Source: Planosporangium mesophilum (lineage in GTDB: Bacteria; Actinomycetota; Actinomycetes; Mycobacteriales; Micromonosporaceae). Taken from it: a DNA stretch of 64,000 bases. The DNA lies in NCBI RefSeq assembly GCF_016863255.1, contig NZ_BOON01000017.1, positions 1-64,000 of the forward strand, written 5' to 3'. The notes under the pieces are model-generated. The model had not been told where the DNA came from. It did no database searches and saw only the letters and a program-made list of their open reading frames with translations. Position numbers and translations under genes: made by a program. Below, one piece after another: positions 50,952 through 59,186 of this stretch (the first letter of the stretch is position 1; each line of letters opens with the position of its first letter).

Positions 50952-53147
50952 CTACTCCGGCTTCAGCGACCGCAGCAGGACCGTCGCGACGTCGACGACC
51001 TCCACGTCGGTGCTCGCCTCACCGGTGGACTTCTTGGCGGTCACGCCGTCGCCGATCATGGTCAGGCAGAACGGGCAGCCGACCGCCACCGTCTGCGCAC
51101 CCGTCGCGAGCGCCTCCTCCGTGCGCTCGATGTTGATGCGCTTGCCGATGCGCTCCTCCATCCACATCCGGGCGCCGCCGGCGCCGCAGCAGAACGAACG
51201 CTCGGCGAACCGCTCCATCTCGGTGACGCCCTTCGACCCGTTGCCGCTCGCGCCGTCGGCCTTGGCGCCGACCGCCGCCTCGAGCACCTCGCGCGGGGGC
51301 TCGAACACCCGGTTGTGGCGGCCGAGGTAGCAGGGGTCGTGGTAGGTGACGCCGCCGTCCACCGGCTGCACCGGGGTGAGCTTGCCCGACTCGACCAGGT
51401 GGGCCAGCAGTTGGGTGTGGTGTACGACCTCGAAGTCGCCGCCGAGCTGGCCGTACTCGTTGGCCAGGGTGTTGAAGCAGTGCGGGCAGGTGGCGACGAT
51501 CTTCTTGACGCCGGCCTCGTTCATCGTCTCGACGTTCTGCTGGGCGAGCATCTGGAAGACGAACTCGTTGCCGATACGGCGGGCCGGGTCACCCGTACAG
51601 GTCTCGCCGTCGCCGAGGATCGCGAAGCTGACGCCCGCCTCGTTCAGCAGGGTGGCCACCGCGCGGGTGGTCTTCTTCGCGCGGTCCTCGAACGCACCTG
51701 CGCAGCCGACCCAGAACAGGTACTCGAAGTCGCCGCCGTCGGCCACCTTCGGCACCTCGAAGCCGAGACCCTTGGTCCAGTCCTCGCGGGTGTTCGGCGC
51801 GGCGCCCCACGGGTTGCCCTTGTTCTCCAGGTTGCGCAGCATCACGCCGGCCTCGCTGGGGAAGTTCGACTCGATCAGCACCTGGTACCGGCGCATGTCG
51901 ACGATGTGGTCGACGTGCTCGATGTCGACCGGGCACTGCTCGACGCAGGCGCCGCAGGTGGTGCACGACCACAGGACGTCCGGGTCGATGATGCCGTTCT
52001 CCTCGGCGGTACCGATCAGGGGCCGCCCGGCCTCGGCCAGCGCGAGCACGTCGACGTTGGCGAGCTGCTCCTGAGTGGCCTTCTCCTCGCCGGTCAGGTC
52101 CTTGCCGCCGCCGGCCAGCAGGTACGGAGCCTTGGCGTACGCGTGGTCGCGCAGGCTCAGTACGAGCAGCTTCGGCGAGAGCGGCTTACCGGTGTTCCAC
52201 GCGGGGCACTGCGACTGGCACCGGCCACACTCGGTACAGGTGGTGAAGTCGAGCAGGCCCTTCCAGGTGAACTGCTCCACCTGGGCGACGCCGAACTGGT
52301 CCTTCTCCGGGTCGGCCTCTTCGAAGTCGAGCGGCTTGCCCTCGCTCATCATCGGCCGCAGAGCGCCCAGGGCCGGCTGCTCGCTGGCGGTGCGCTTGAA
52401 GAAGATGTTGAAGAACGCGGAGAAGCGGTGCCAGGCCACGCCCATCGTGATGTTGAGACCGATGGTGATGGCCCAGGCCATACTGATAAGGATCTTGACC
52501 AGCGCGGTGAGGGTGACGGCGGTGTGCGCGCCGTTCACCGACAGCCCGCCGAACAGGTCACCGAGGGCGTGCGAGACCGGCGCGGCCCAGACCGGGTAGG
52601 GCAGGTCGCCGGCTGCGGCCTTGAAGCCCCGGATCAGGAAACCGCAGACCAGGACGCCCACAATCGTGTACTCGACGTAGTAGGCCTGCCACATCGTCGA
52701 GCCGGTGAAGCGGGAGCGACCCCCGGTGCGCGTCGGCAGGTTGCGCAGCCGGATCCCGATCAGCACCAGGATGCCGATGAAGCCGAGCACGCCGATCCAC
52801 TCGGTGACGATGCCGTACGGCGTCCAGTGCCCGATGATCGGCAACTCCAGTTCGGGGTTGACGACCTCGAAGTAGGCGCCCATCACCAGGGTCGACAGGA
52901 TCACGAAGCTGACCATGACGAACCAGTGCGCCGCGCCGACCGCGGTCCACTTGAGCATCCGCGTGTGGCCCAGCGTCTCTTTGAGCATGGTCGCCGTGCG
53001 CTCGCCCTTGCGGTCGAACCGCTCCGGGTCGGGCTGGCCGAGCTTGATGACGCGGACCATCTGGCCGACCGTACGAGCCACGAGAACGACGGCAGCGATC
53101 GTCACCAAGGCCGCGATGATCGTAGAGACGATCTGTACCGGTCCCAT
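50952..53147 (-). CDS. etfD: EtfD-type (Fe-S)-binding membrane oxidoreductase
   Basis: 731 residues. The N-terminal membrane part has about five helices, including a NarI-like region (~1-250). Two [4Fe-4S] motifs follow (CTECGRCQSQCP and CTTCGACVEQCP), then two CCG domains (WVGCAGAFEDRA ... CPHCFN and FCCGAGGARMW). This is the plan of mycobacterial EtfD (Rv0338c type), which takes electrons from ETF, reduced by acyl-CoA dehydrogenases such as FadE5, and passes them to menaquinone. It therefore belongs functionally with fadE5 at 36913, and both carry the same upstream palindrome. Start ATG 53147, AGGAG ahead. Confidence 0.9.
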   Translation of the reverse strand: MGPVQIVSTIIAALVTIAAVVLVARTVGQMVRVIKLGQPDPERFDRKGERTATMLKETLGHTRMLKWTAVGAAHWFVMVSFVILSTLVMGAYFEVVNPELELPIIGHWTPYGIVTEWIGVLGFIGILVLIGIRLRNLPTRTGGRSRFTGSTMWQAYYVEYTIVGVLVCGFLIRGFKAAAGDLPYPVWAAPVSHALGDLFGGLSVNGAHTAVTLTALVKILISMAWAITIGLNITMGVAWHRFSAFFNIFFKRTASEQPALGALRPMMSEGKPLDFEEADPEKDQFGVAQVEQFTWKGLLDFTTCTECGRCQSQCPAWNTGKPLSPKLLVLSLRDHAYAKAPYLLAGGGKDLTGEEKATQEQLANVDVLALAEAGRPLIGTAEENGIIDPDVLWSCTTCGACVEQCPVDIEHVDHIVDMRRYQVLIESNFPSEAGVMLRNLENKGNPWGAAPNTREDWTKGLGFEVPKVADGGDFEYLFWVGCAGAFEDRAKKTTRAVATLLNEAGVSFAILGDGETCTGDPARRIGNEFVFQMLAQQNVETMNEAGVKKIVATCPHCFNTLANEYGQLGGDFEVVHHTQLLAHLVESGKLTPVQPVDGGVTYHDPCYLGRHNRVFEPPREVLEAAVGAKADGASGNGSKGVTEMERFAERSFCCGAGGARMWMEERIGKRINIERTEEALATGAQTVAVGCPFCLTMIGDGVTAKKSTGEASTDVEVVDVATVLLRSLKPE

Positions 53148-53198
53148 TCGGGAGTCCTCCTGAAATACGTGGTCTCTGAAGCGGAGCCTAGTCGTTCA

Positions 53199-53214
53199 GT
53201 TACCCACTAGTAAC
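53199..53214. promoter_or_regulatory. Operator-like palindrome upstream of etfD
   Basis: GTTACCCACTAGTAAC, 52 bases before the etfD start. It shares the pattern RTTACC-NN-C-N-AGTAAC with two sites before fadE5. Confidence 0.65.
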
Positions 53215-53246
53215 ATGAGAGGCACCACAGCAGCCATACGAAGTAG

Positions 53247-53282
53247 ACCACCCAGTATGCCCCGAAGAGGCATATGGGTGGT
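53247..53282. terminator. Hairpin between crgA and etfD
   Basis: ACCACCCAGTATGCC and GGCATATGGGTGGT form a near-perfect stem, followed on the plus strand by CTGTCCTATTTTT. On the minus strand it could end the crgA transcript. Confidence 0.5.
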
Positions 53283-53293
53283 CTGTCCTATTT

Positions 53294-53324
53294 TTATGCA
53301 CAGTGTGGACGAGGTTGTGGAGAA
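53294..53324. promoter_or_regulatory. Cluster of three DnaA-box-like sites
   Basis: TTATGCACA (53294-53302), TGTGGACGA (53304-53312) and TGTGGAGAA (53316-53324), each one or two bases off TTATCCACA/TTGTCCACA. In other actinobacteria this gene cluster (crgA-pknB) lies near oriC, which makes DnaA sites plausible, but binding is untested. Confidence 0.35.
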
Positions 53325-53363
53325 CTACACGCGTGTAATACGGCTAGCGGCGGTCGGCCGCCA

Positions 53364-53645
53364 TCAGCGCCACTTCGACAGCAGGATCAGCGCACCGATC
53401 ATCGCACCGAATCCGATGGCGAAGTTCCAGTAACCGATGTTGGCGAGGAACAGCAGCGCCGGGGTGTCGACGAACCCCTGGGTCAGGTAGAACACGACCA
53501 TCCAGGCGATGCCGAGCACGAGCAGCGCCACCGCGGTGGCCGGCAGCCACACCGGGCTCGGCCGCTTGGACGCAGCCGTGGACTGCGGCTGCAGCTCGGC
53601 CGGCGGCGTGTAGACCTTCTTCTTGCGTACGTGGGACTTCGGCAC
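53364..53645 (-). CDS. crgA: Cell division protein CrgA
   Basis: 93 residues. The N-terminal KSHVRKKKVYTPP and two helices (WLPATAVALLVLGIAWMVVFYLTQG and LLFLANIGYWNFAIGFGAMIGALILL) define CrgA, a small divisome membrane protein that interacts with FtsZ and FtsI in actinobacteria. The genomic partners (DUF881, sortase, pknAB, pbpA, rodA) are the standard ones. Confidence 0.95.
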   Translation of the reverse strand: MPKSHVRKKKVYTPPAELQPQSTAASKRPSPVWLPATAVALLVLGIAWMVVFYLTQGFVDTPALLFLANIGYWNFAIGFGAMIGALILLSKWR

Positions 53646-53777
53646 GGCGTTCTCCTGGTAAGGATCGTCTCGGGAACGGTACGTCAGGCGACCATGGCGA
53701 GGCGAGCCTCACGACCCTGAATAATGTTCCCCGGTTAGCGTAGTCACGTTGGCACGCCAGCGGGGGAAAGGGGGGAC

Positions 53778-54584
53778 GTGGGCGCTTCGGATGACAACTC
53801 GTCCTGGGGACGGGTGCTGCGCCGCGCCGCCGCCGCGCTGCTGCCGCGCCGCGCCGCCGACCGGCGCCGCGGCTGGTCCCTGCTGGTACCCGTCGTCCTG
53901 CTCTTCGCCGGGATGCTGTTCACAACCACGGCGACCACGGCCAACGGCACCGACCTGCGCAACGACCGCCGGCCCGAGCTGGCCAACCTGATCAGCGAGC
54001 GCAAGCGCGACGTGGCGGCCGCCGAGGCTCAGGCCGGGGACCTGCGACGCCACATCGAGTCGCAGACCGCGGCGCAGGCCGGCTCCGACGCACCCGTGGC
54101 CGAACAGCGCTCCCGCGGCCAGGCCCAGTCGGGCCCCGCCGGCCTGGTGGCCGTGCACGGCCCCGGGCTCACCGTGCGGCTCAACGACGCGCCCCGACGA
54201 CCGGACGGGAGCCGACCTGCCGGTTCGCCGGATGACCTGGTGGTTCATCAACAGGATGTGCAAGCTGTAGTCAATGCCTTGTGGTCCGGCGGCGGCGAGG
54301 CTATGTCGATCATGGGGGTACGGGTGATCTCTACCAGCGCGGTACGCTGTGTCGGCAACACCCTGCTTCTGGACGGTCGGGTCTACTCGCCTCCGTTCGT
54401 TGTCACGGCCATCGGGGACCCGGTCCTGCTTCAACGCGCGCTGGACGCCTCGCCCGGCGTGCGCGCCTTCCGTAGCGCGGCTACCGACTTCGGCCTCGGA
54501 TACGAGGTAAAGGTGGAGGGAGACGTCACCGTGCCTGCCTACGAGGGATCGGTCGCGCTGCGATCTGCGCAGCCACCGTCGTGA
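53778..54584 (+). CDS. DUF881 domain-containing secreted or membrane-anchored protein
   Basis: 268 residues from GTG 53778. A basic N-terminus, one signal-anchor helix (SLLVPVVLLFAGMLFTTTATT), a coiled-coil segment (ELANLISERKRDVAAAEAQAGDLRRHIES), then the DUF881 core (GLVAVHGPGLTVRLNDAP, DDLVVHQQDVQAVVNALWSGGGEAMSIMGVRV). Found next to crgA and division genes in many actinobacteria, so a divisome or wall role is inferred. The next gene begins 7 bases after its stop. Confidence 0.88.
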   Translation: MGASDDNSSWGRVLRRAAAALLPRRAADRRRGWSLLVPVVLLFAGMLFTTTATTANGTDLRNDRRPELANLISERKRDVAAAEAQAGDLRRHIESQTAAQAGSDAPVAEQRSRGQAQSGPAGLVAVHGPGLTVRLNDAPRRPDGSRPAGSPDDLVVHQQDVQAVVNALWSGGGEAMSIMGVRVISTSAVRCVGNTLLLDGRVYSPPFVVTAIGDPVLLQRALDASPGVRAFRSAATDFGLGYEVKVEGDVTVPAYEGSVALRSAQPPS

Positions 54585-54591
54585 GGCCACG

Positions 54592-56406
54592 ATGACCAAC
54601 CATCCGTACTCGCCACATCCTCACCGGCCGCGGCACAGCGCGCCCGACGAGGACGCCGCATCCACGGCCATCCTGCCGCAGCTCGCGGACCACGGCCCGG
54701 CGGCGCAGCCAGGCCGCGGGCAGGGCGTACCACGCCAGGCCGTACCGCCCACCGCCGAGCCACCCCGGCAGCCACGCGGCGCCGCCCGCGTGGTCCCGCC
54801 GGAAGCCGTCGTGCCCGCCCAGCCCGTACCGCCGGACCGGCTCGCACCGTTGCCGGAGCGCGGCGGGTCACGACCGGCGCGGCGCGCCAGGGCGGCCGAC
54901 GAGTGGGACCACCGGGAGCTCGACCACCACCGGGAGCCGGAGTCGGGCGGCCAGCGACACAGTCAGATATCCGACCGTCAGCAGCACGGACAGGCACCGG
55001 ACCGGTGGCACGAACCGCCCGCGCCGGTCGACCCGTGGCAGGAGCGGGCCCCGTATCCCCAACCGGCACCGTACCCCGAGCCGGTGGGGTACCCCCAACC
55101 GGCGGCGTACCCCGAGCCGCGGCCCGAGGTGGGTCCGGAAATGCGGCCCGCGAGGCGCTCTGACGGCGGTGACCCCCGCTACGCCGAGCCGGTCGGTCCA
55201 GGGATCATCTGGACGGTCGACGCGATGGAGGACGAGCCGACCGTCGTCGGCATCGGGCCCGCAACACCGCGCCGCCGGCCCGACGGTCCGGCTCAGCACG
55301 GGGAGGCCGGGCCGAACGGCACCCGGCTGACCGGCGTCCACCAGGGCAACGGGATCGTCAACGGCGTCCGATCGGCCAACGGCACCCCGCCCCCTGGCGC
55401 CACGCTGAACGGCGCCCGAGCAGGGGCTGCGCTCAACGGCGCCCGATCGGGCGCCGCGCTCAACGGCGCCCCGGCGTTCACCGGTGCCGTGTCCGGCGTC
55501 GGAGCCCTGAGCGAGCCCACGGCGGTCATTCCGAAACTGCACGTTTCCCCCACGGGGGACGGAACTATCCCGGTTATTCCCCCGAAACGCCCATCCTCGG
55601 ACGACAATGGGGCAGCCGACAGCGCCGGCGAACCCCCCCGCGGGGTGACGGTGGTGCCGTTACGGCCTGTCCGCACCCAGGAGGGCTACCGCAGCGTGTA
55701 CTCGCACCTCACCCGTCGCAGCGCCGGTTCAGTGATCCGCGACATCGTGCGCAGCGTTGGCGAACTGTGCATCACGCTCGGCATGATCATGCTGCTCTTC
55801 GCGGCGTACGAGGTGTGGGGCAAGACGGCCGCCGTCAACGCGCACCAGGACGACCTCAACAGCCAGCTGGCCCAGGACTGGGGCAGCCCGACGCCGGCCG
55901 GCCCGAGTCCGAGCGCCAGCGCGGCGGCGAACGTCCTGCCTCCGCCGGACGGGAAGGCCATCGCGCGGATGTACATCCCGCGTATCGGCAAGCAGTGGAT
56001 CGTGGTGCAGGGCGTGTCGCCGGGGGACATCCGGTTCGCGCCCGGGCACTACCCGAGCAGCGCGATGCCGGGCCAGGTCGGCAACTTCTCGGTGGCCGGC
56101 CACCGTACGCCGGCGATCTTCTGGGATCTCGACCAGCTCAAGACCAATGACGAGATCATCCTCGAGACGCGGGACACCTGGTACGTGTACCGCACGAGCG
56201 AGTTCCGGATCGTCTCCCCGAACGCGGTGGAGGTCGTCGCGCCGGTGCCGAACCAGCCCGGCAAGAAGCCGACCGACGCGGTACTGACCCTCACCACGTG
56301 CAACCCGAAGTTCAACAACTACCAGCGTCTGATCGTCCACGCCGTCCTCGACCCGAGCCAGACGCGCGCCCACGACAAGGGCCGACCGGCCGCGTTGGGA
56401 GGCTGA
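54592..56406 (+). CDS. Class E sortase with long disordered N-terminal region
   Basis: 604 residues. Residues 1-360 are Pro/Arg/Gln-rich and disordered, with short repeats such as LNGARSGAALNGA. One transmembrane helix (ELCITLGMIMLLFAAYEVWG) precedes the class E sortase domain. Catalytic His504 is in VAGHRTP and Cys570 in LTTCNPKFNNYQR, with the Arg completing the triad. Class E sortases attach proteins with an LAXTG-type motif to peptidoglycan. The 360-residue cytoplasmic extension is far longer than in standard enzymes and may link it to the kinases encoded nearby. Confidence 0.92.
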   Translation: MTNHPYSPHPHRPRHSAPDEDAASTAILPQLADHGPAAQPGRGQGVPRQAVPPTAEPPRQPRGAARVVPPEAVVPAQPVPPDRLAPLPERGGSRPARRARAADEWDHRELDHHREPESGGQRHSQISDRQQHGQAPDRWHEPPAPVDPWQERAPYPQPAPYPEPVGYPQPAAYPEPRPEVGPEMRPARRSDGGDPRYAEPVGPGIIWTVDAMEDEPTVVGIGPATPRRRPDGPAQHGEAGPNGTRLTGVHQGNGIVNGVRSANGTPPPGATLNGARAGAALNGARSGAALNGAPAFTGAVSGVGALSEPTAVIPKLHVSPTGDGTIPVIPPKRPSSDDNGAADSAGEPPRGVTVVPLRPVRTQEGYRSVYSHLTRRSAGSVIRDIVRSVGELCITLGMIMLLFAAYEVWGKTAAVNAHQDDLNSQLAQDWGSPTPAGPSPSASAAANVLPPPDGKAIARMYIPRIGKQWIVVQGVSPGDIRFAPGHYPSSAMPGQVGNFSVAGHRTPAIFWDLDQLKTNDEIILETRDTWYVYRTSEFRIVSPNAVEVVAPVPNQPGKKPTDAVLTLTTCNPKFNNYQRLIVHAVLDPSQTRAHDKGRPAALGG

Positions 56407-56411
56407 CCCCC

Positions 56412-56696
56412 GTGTACTCGTGGATCTGGCGCCATCTGCCGTTCGGCCTGCCCGGCCGGATCATCGGCTCGCTCGTGCTCGTCGGCGCCGTCGCCGCGCT
56501 GCTGTGGTACCAGGTGTTCCCCAACATCGAGCAGTACATGCCGTTCACCGACGGGCAGATAGCCGGTACCGAGGGCGGCGGACCGGGCGCGAACCTGGTC
56601 ACTCCCGCGCCCCGCCCGAGCGAGAGCCTGCCGCCGTCGGACGTCATCCCGTACTCGACCGTCTCCAACCACCCCGCACCGACCCCGACCAGGTAA
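56412..56696 (+). CDS. Small single-pass membrane protein in the sortase operon
   Basis: 94 residues from GTG 56412, five bases after the sortase stop. MYSWIWRHLPFGLPGRIIGS leads into a helix (LVLVGAVAALLWYQVFPNIEQYMPF), then an extracellular Pro/Ser-rich tail. Position between sortase and pabA/trpG is conserved in relatives as far as I recall. Function unknown. Confidence 0.7.
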   Translation: MYSWIWRHLPFGLPGRIIGSLVLVGAVAALLWYQVFPNIEQYMPFTDGQIAGTEGGGPGANLVTPAPRPSESLPPSDVIPYSTVSNHPAPTPTR

Positions 56697-56701
56697 CCCT
56701 C

Positions 56702-57346
56702 ATGCGTGTACTCGTCATCGACAACTACGACTCGTTCGTCTTCAACCTCGTGCAGTACCTCGGACAGCTCGGCGTGGAGTGCGTGGTTCGGCGCAACGAC
56801 GAGATCTCCCTCGAGGAGGTCGGCACCGTCGGGGCCGGCGGCGTTCTGCTCTCACCCGGCCCCGGCACTCCCGAGCGCGCGGGCATCTGCCTGCGGGTCA
56901 TCGACGAGTACGCGGGGAAGCTGCCGATCTTCGGCGTGTGCCTGGGGCATCAGGCGTTCGGTGCGGCGTTCGGTGCGACGGTCGAGCGCGCGCCCGAGCT
57001 GCTGCACGGCAAGACCTCGGTCGTCCACCACGCCGGCGGCGGCGTCCTGGCCGGCCTGCCGGAGCCGTTCACCGCGACGCGGTACCACTCGCTGACCGTG
57101 CTGGAGTCGACCCTGCCGCCGGAGATCGAGGTGACCGGTCGTACCGACTCCGGCATCGTCATGGCCATGCGCCACCGGGAGTTGCCGATCGAGGGCGTGC
57201 AGTTCCACCCCGAGTCGGTGCTCACCCAGGGCGGCCACCTGATGCTGGCCAACTGGCTCGCCGCGTGCGGGTACCCGGAAGCCCTGGACCGGGCGCCGGA
57301 GCTCGCCGCCGAGGTCGAGGCGCGGCGGGTCGCCGCCTTCGCCTGA
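56702..57346 (+). CDS. pabA: Aminodeoxychorismate/anthranilate synthase glutamine amidotransferase component II
   Basis: 214 residues of class I glutamine amidotransferase. MRVLVIDNYDSFVFNLVQYL, the oxyanion strand LLSPGPGTPERAG, nucleophile Cys in IFGVCLGHQAFG and the His-Glu pair in GVQFHPESVLT are complete. It supplies ammonia to a chorismate-using component I for folate or tryptophan synthesis. The gene is often called trpG or pabA in this cluster, and which synthase it serves cannot be told. It starts 5 bases after the small membrane protein gene. Confidence 0.92.
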   Translation: MRVLVIDNYDSFVFNLVQYLGQLGVECVVRRNDEISLEEVGTVGAGGVLLSPGPGTPERAGICLRVIDEYAGKLPIFGVCLGHQAFGAAFGATVERAPELLHGKTSVVHHAGGGVLAGLPEPFTATRYHSLTVLESTLPPEIEVTGRTDSGIVMAMRHRELPIEGVQFHPESVLTQGGHLMLANWLAACGYPEALDRAPELAAEVEARRVAAFA

Positions 57347-57358
57347 CCGGCCCAGCCA

Positions 57359-57406
57359 GGGATCTTGGACGCTCAGGCCATCTGAAGCCCAAGTGTCCAA
57401 GATCCC
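57359..57406. terminator. Hairpin between convergent pabA and pknB
   Basis: GGGATCTTGGAC (57359-57370) and GTCCAAGATCCC (57395-57406) with a 24-base loop. Confidence 0.6.
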
Positions 57407-57411
57407 GAAAC

Positions 57412-59142
57412 CTACGGCAGCAGCGGCGGCCTGGACGGTGGCTGCGTCGGGGTCGGCGGGTTGCTCGCCGGTGGTGGCGCGGCGGCCCTGCCGACGAAGA
57501 TCGTGACCGCCGTCTTCGTGGGGTCGGCGGCCTGATCGCCGTCCGGGTCCTGGTTGATCACCTTGCCGACCTGGCTCGGATCGTTGGTCTCCTGGGGGAC
57601 CACGTTCGCCCGGAAGCCGGCGGCGCTGATCGCCGCCCTCGCCTCGGCCTCGGACTTGCCCACCACGTTCGGGACCTTCTTCTGGTCGCCCTTGGAGACG
57701 GTCACCTTGATGGCGCTGCCCGCGTCGACCGCGGTGCCCTCCGCCGGGTCGGACGCGATGACCTGGTCGGCCGGTTTGTCGCTGGACGCGGTGACGAAGG
57801 TCGGCTTCAGGTGCGCCTCGTCGAGCTGCTTCTGCGCCTGTGCCCTGCTCAGGCCGACCAACTGCGGCACCCGCACCTGCCCGGGGCCGACACATACCTT
57901 GTACTCCACCACGGTGCCCGGCTGGACCTGGGAGTTCGCGGCCGGGCTCTGGTCGACGACCGTGTTCTTGGCACAGTTGAGGTCGTTGACGTCGGTCTGC
58001 TTCGGCGTCAGGTTCTGCCTGGTCAGCAGGGTGCTGGCCTCGTCGGGGCTGTGGGTCTCCAGGTTCGGCACGGCGACCAGCTGCTTGTGGTTGGCCACCC
58101 AGAGGCCGACGGCGAGCGCGCCGACGGCCAGGACGCCTAACAGCGTCAGCGCGACGGCGACCCAGGTGTTGTTGCGGTGCGGCGGCTGGCCGACCCGGGC
58201 GACCGGCCGGGTCGGCGGGCCGGAGCGCGTCGAGGCCGGCGAGCTGATCATGGCTGTGCGCTCGTCGTCGCGCATCACCGGAGTTGCCATCACCGGCCGG
58301 CCGGCTGCCGCGCGGAGCAGGTCGGCGCGCATCTCGCCGGCGCTCTGGTACCGGTTGGCGGGGTTCTTCGCCAGCGCCTTGAGGACGATGGCGTCAATGG
58401 CCGGCGTGACGTCCCGGTTGCTCTCGCTCGGCGGCCTCGGGTCCTCCCGTACGTGCTGGTAGGCCACGCTCACCGGGTTGTCGCCGACGAACGGCGGGTG
58501 CCCGCACAGCAGTTCGTAGATCACGCAGCCGGTCGCGTAGACGTCGCTGCGCGCGTCCACCGCCTCACCGCGGGCCTGCTCGGGCGACAGGTACTGGGCG
58601 GTGCCGATCACGGCGGACGTCTGGGTCATCGTGCTCGCGCCACTGGCCAGCGCCCGGGCGATACCGAAGTCCATCACCTTGACCTGGCCGGTCTGCGTGA
58701 GCATCACGTTGCCCGGCTTGATGTCGCGGTGGATGATGCCGTGCCGGTGGCTGAACTCCAGGGCCGAGCAGATGTCGGCGACGATCTCCAGTGCGCGGCG
58801 GGGCATCAGCCGCCCCTCGGCCCCAAGCACCTCCTTGAGGGTCCGGCCGTTGACGAACTCCATGACGATGTACGGCAGTTCCTCGCCGCTCGGGCCGTGC
58901 TCCTCGCCCGTGTCGTAGACGGCGACGATCGCAGGGTGGTTGAGGGCGGCGGCGTTCTGCGCCTCCCGCCGGAACCGCAGCTGGAAGATCGCATCGCGGG
59001 CGAGGTCGGAGCGCAGCGTCTTGATCGCGACATCGCGCCCGAGCCGGAGGTCCCGGCCGCGGTGCACCTCGGCCATGCCCCCATAGCCGAGGAGCTCGCC
59101 GACCTGGTACCTCCCCCCGAGGGTGCGGGCCTGCGCGGTCAT
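57412..59142 (-). CDS. pknB: PASTA-domain Ser/Thr protein kinase PknB
   Basis: 576 residues from ATG 59142; a coupled GTG at 59190 is possible. The kinase domain (~10-275) has Gly-loop LGYGGMAEVH, Lys41 in VAIK, catalytic HRDIKPGN, and DFG. An activation loop with TMTQTSAVIGT follows. One membrane helix (TWVAVALTLLGVLAVGALAVGLWV) leads to three extracellular PASTA repeats, which bind muropeptides or lipid II. Standard PknB has four PASTA units in mycobacteria, so three is fewer. It controls cell-wall growth with PknA, PbpA and RodA. Confidence 0.94.
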   Translation of the reverse strand: MTAQARTLGGRYQVGELLGYGGMAEVHRGRDLRLGRDVAIKTLRSDLARDAIFQLRFRREAQNAAALNHPAIVAVYDTGEEHGPSGEELPYIVMEFVNGRTLKEVLGAEGRLMPRRALEIVADICSALEFSHRHGIIHRDIKPGNVMLTQTGQVKVMDFGIARALASGASTMTQTSAVIGTAQYLSPEQARGEAVDARSDVYATGCVIYELLCGHPPFVGDNPVSVAYQHVREDPRPPSESNRDVTPAIDAIVLKALAKNPANRYQSAGEMRADLLRAAAGRPVMATPVMRDDERTAMISSPASTRSGPPTRPVARVGQPPHRNNTWVAVALTLLGVLAVGALAVGLWVANHKQLVAVPNLETHSPDEASTLLTRQNLTPKQTDVNDLNCAKNTVVDQSPAANSQVQPGTVVEYKVCVGPGQVRVPQLVGLSRAQAQKQLDEAHLKPTFVTASSDKPADQVIASDPAEGTAVDAGSAIKVTVSKGDQKKVPNVVGKSEAEARAAISAAGFRANVVPQETNDPSQVGKVINQDPDGDQAADPTKTAVTIFVGRAAAPPPASNPPTPTQPPSRPPLLP

Positions 59143-59186
59143 CTCGTCTGTCGTCCTTCGTCTGGTTGGTTCATCATCAGCGATCC

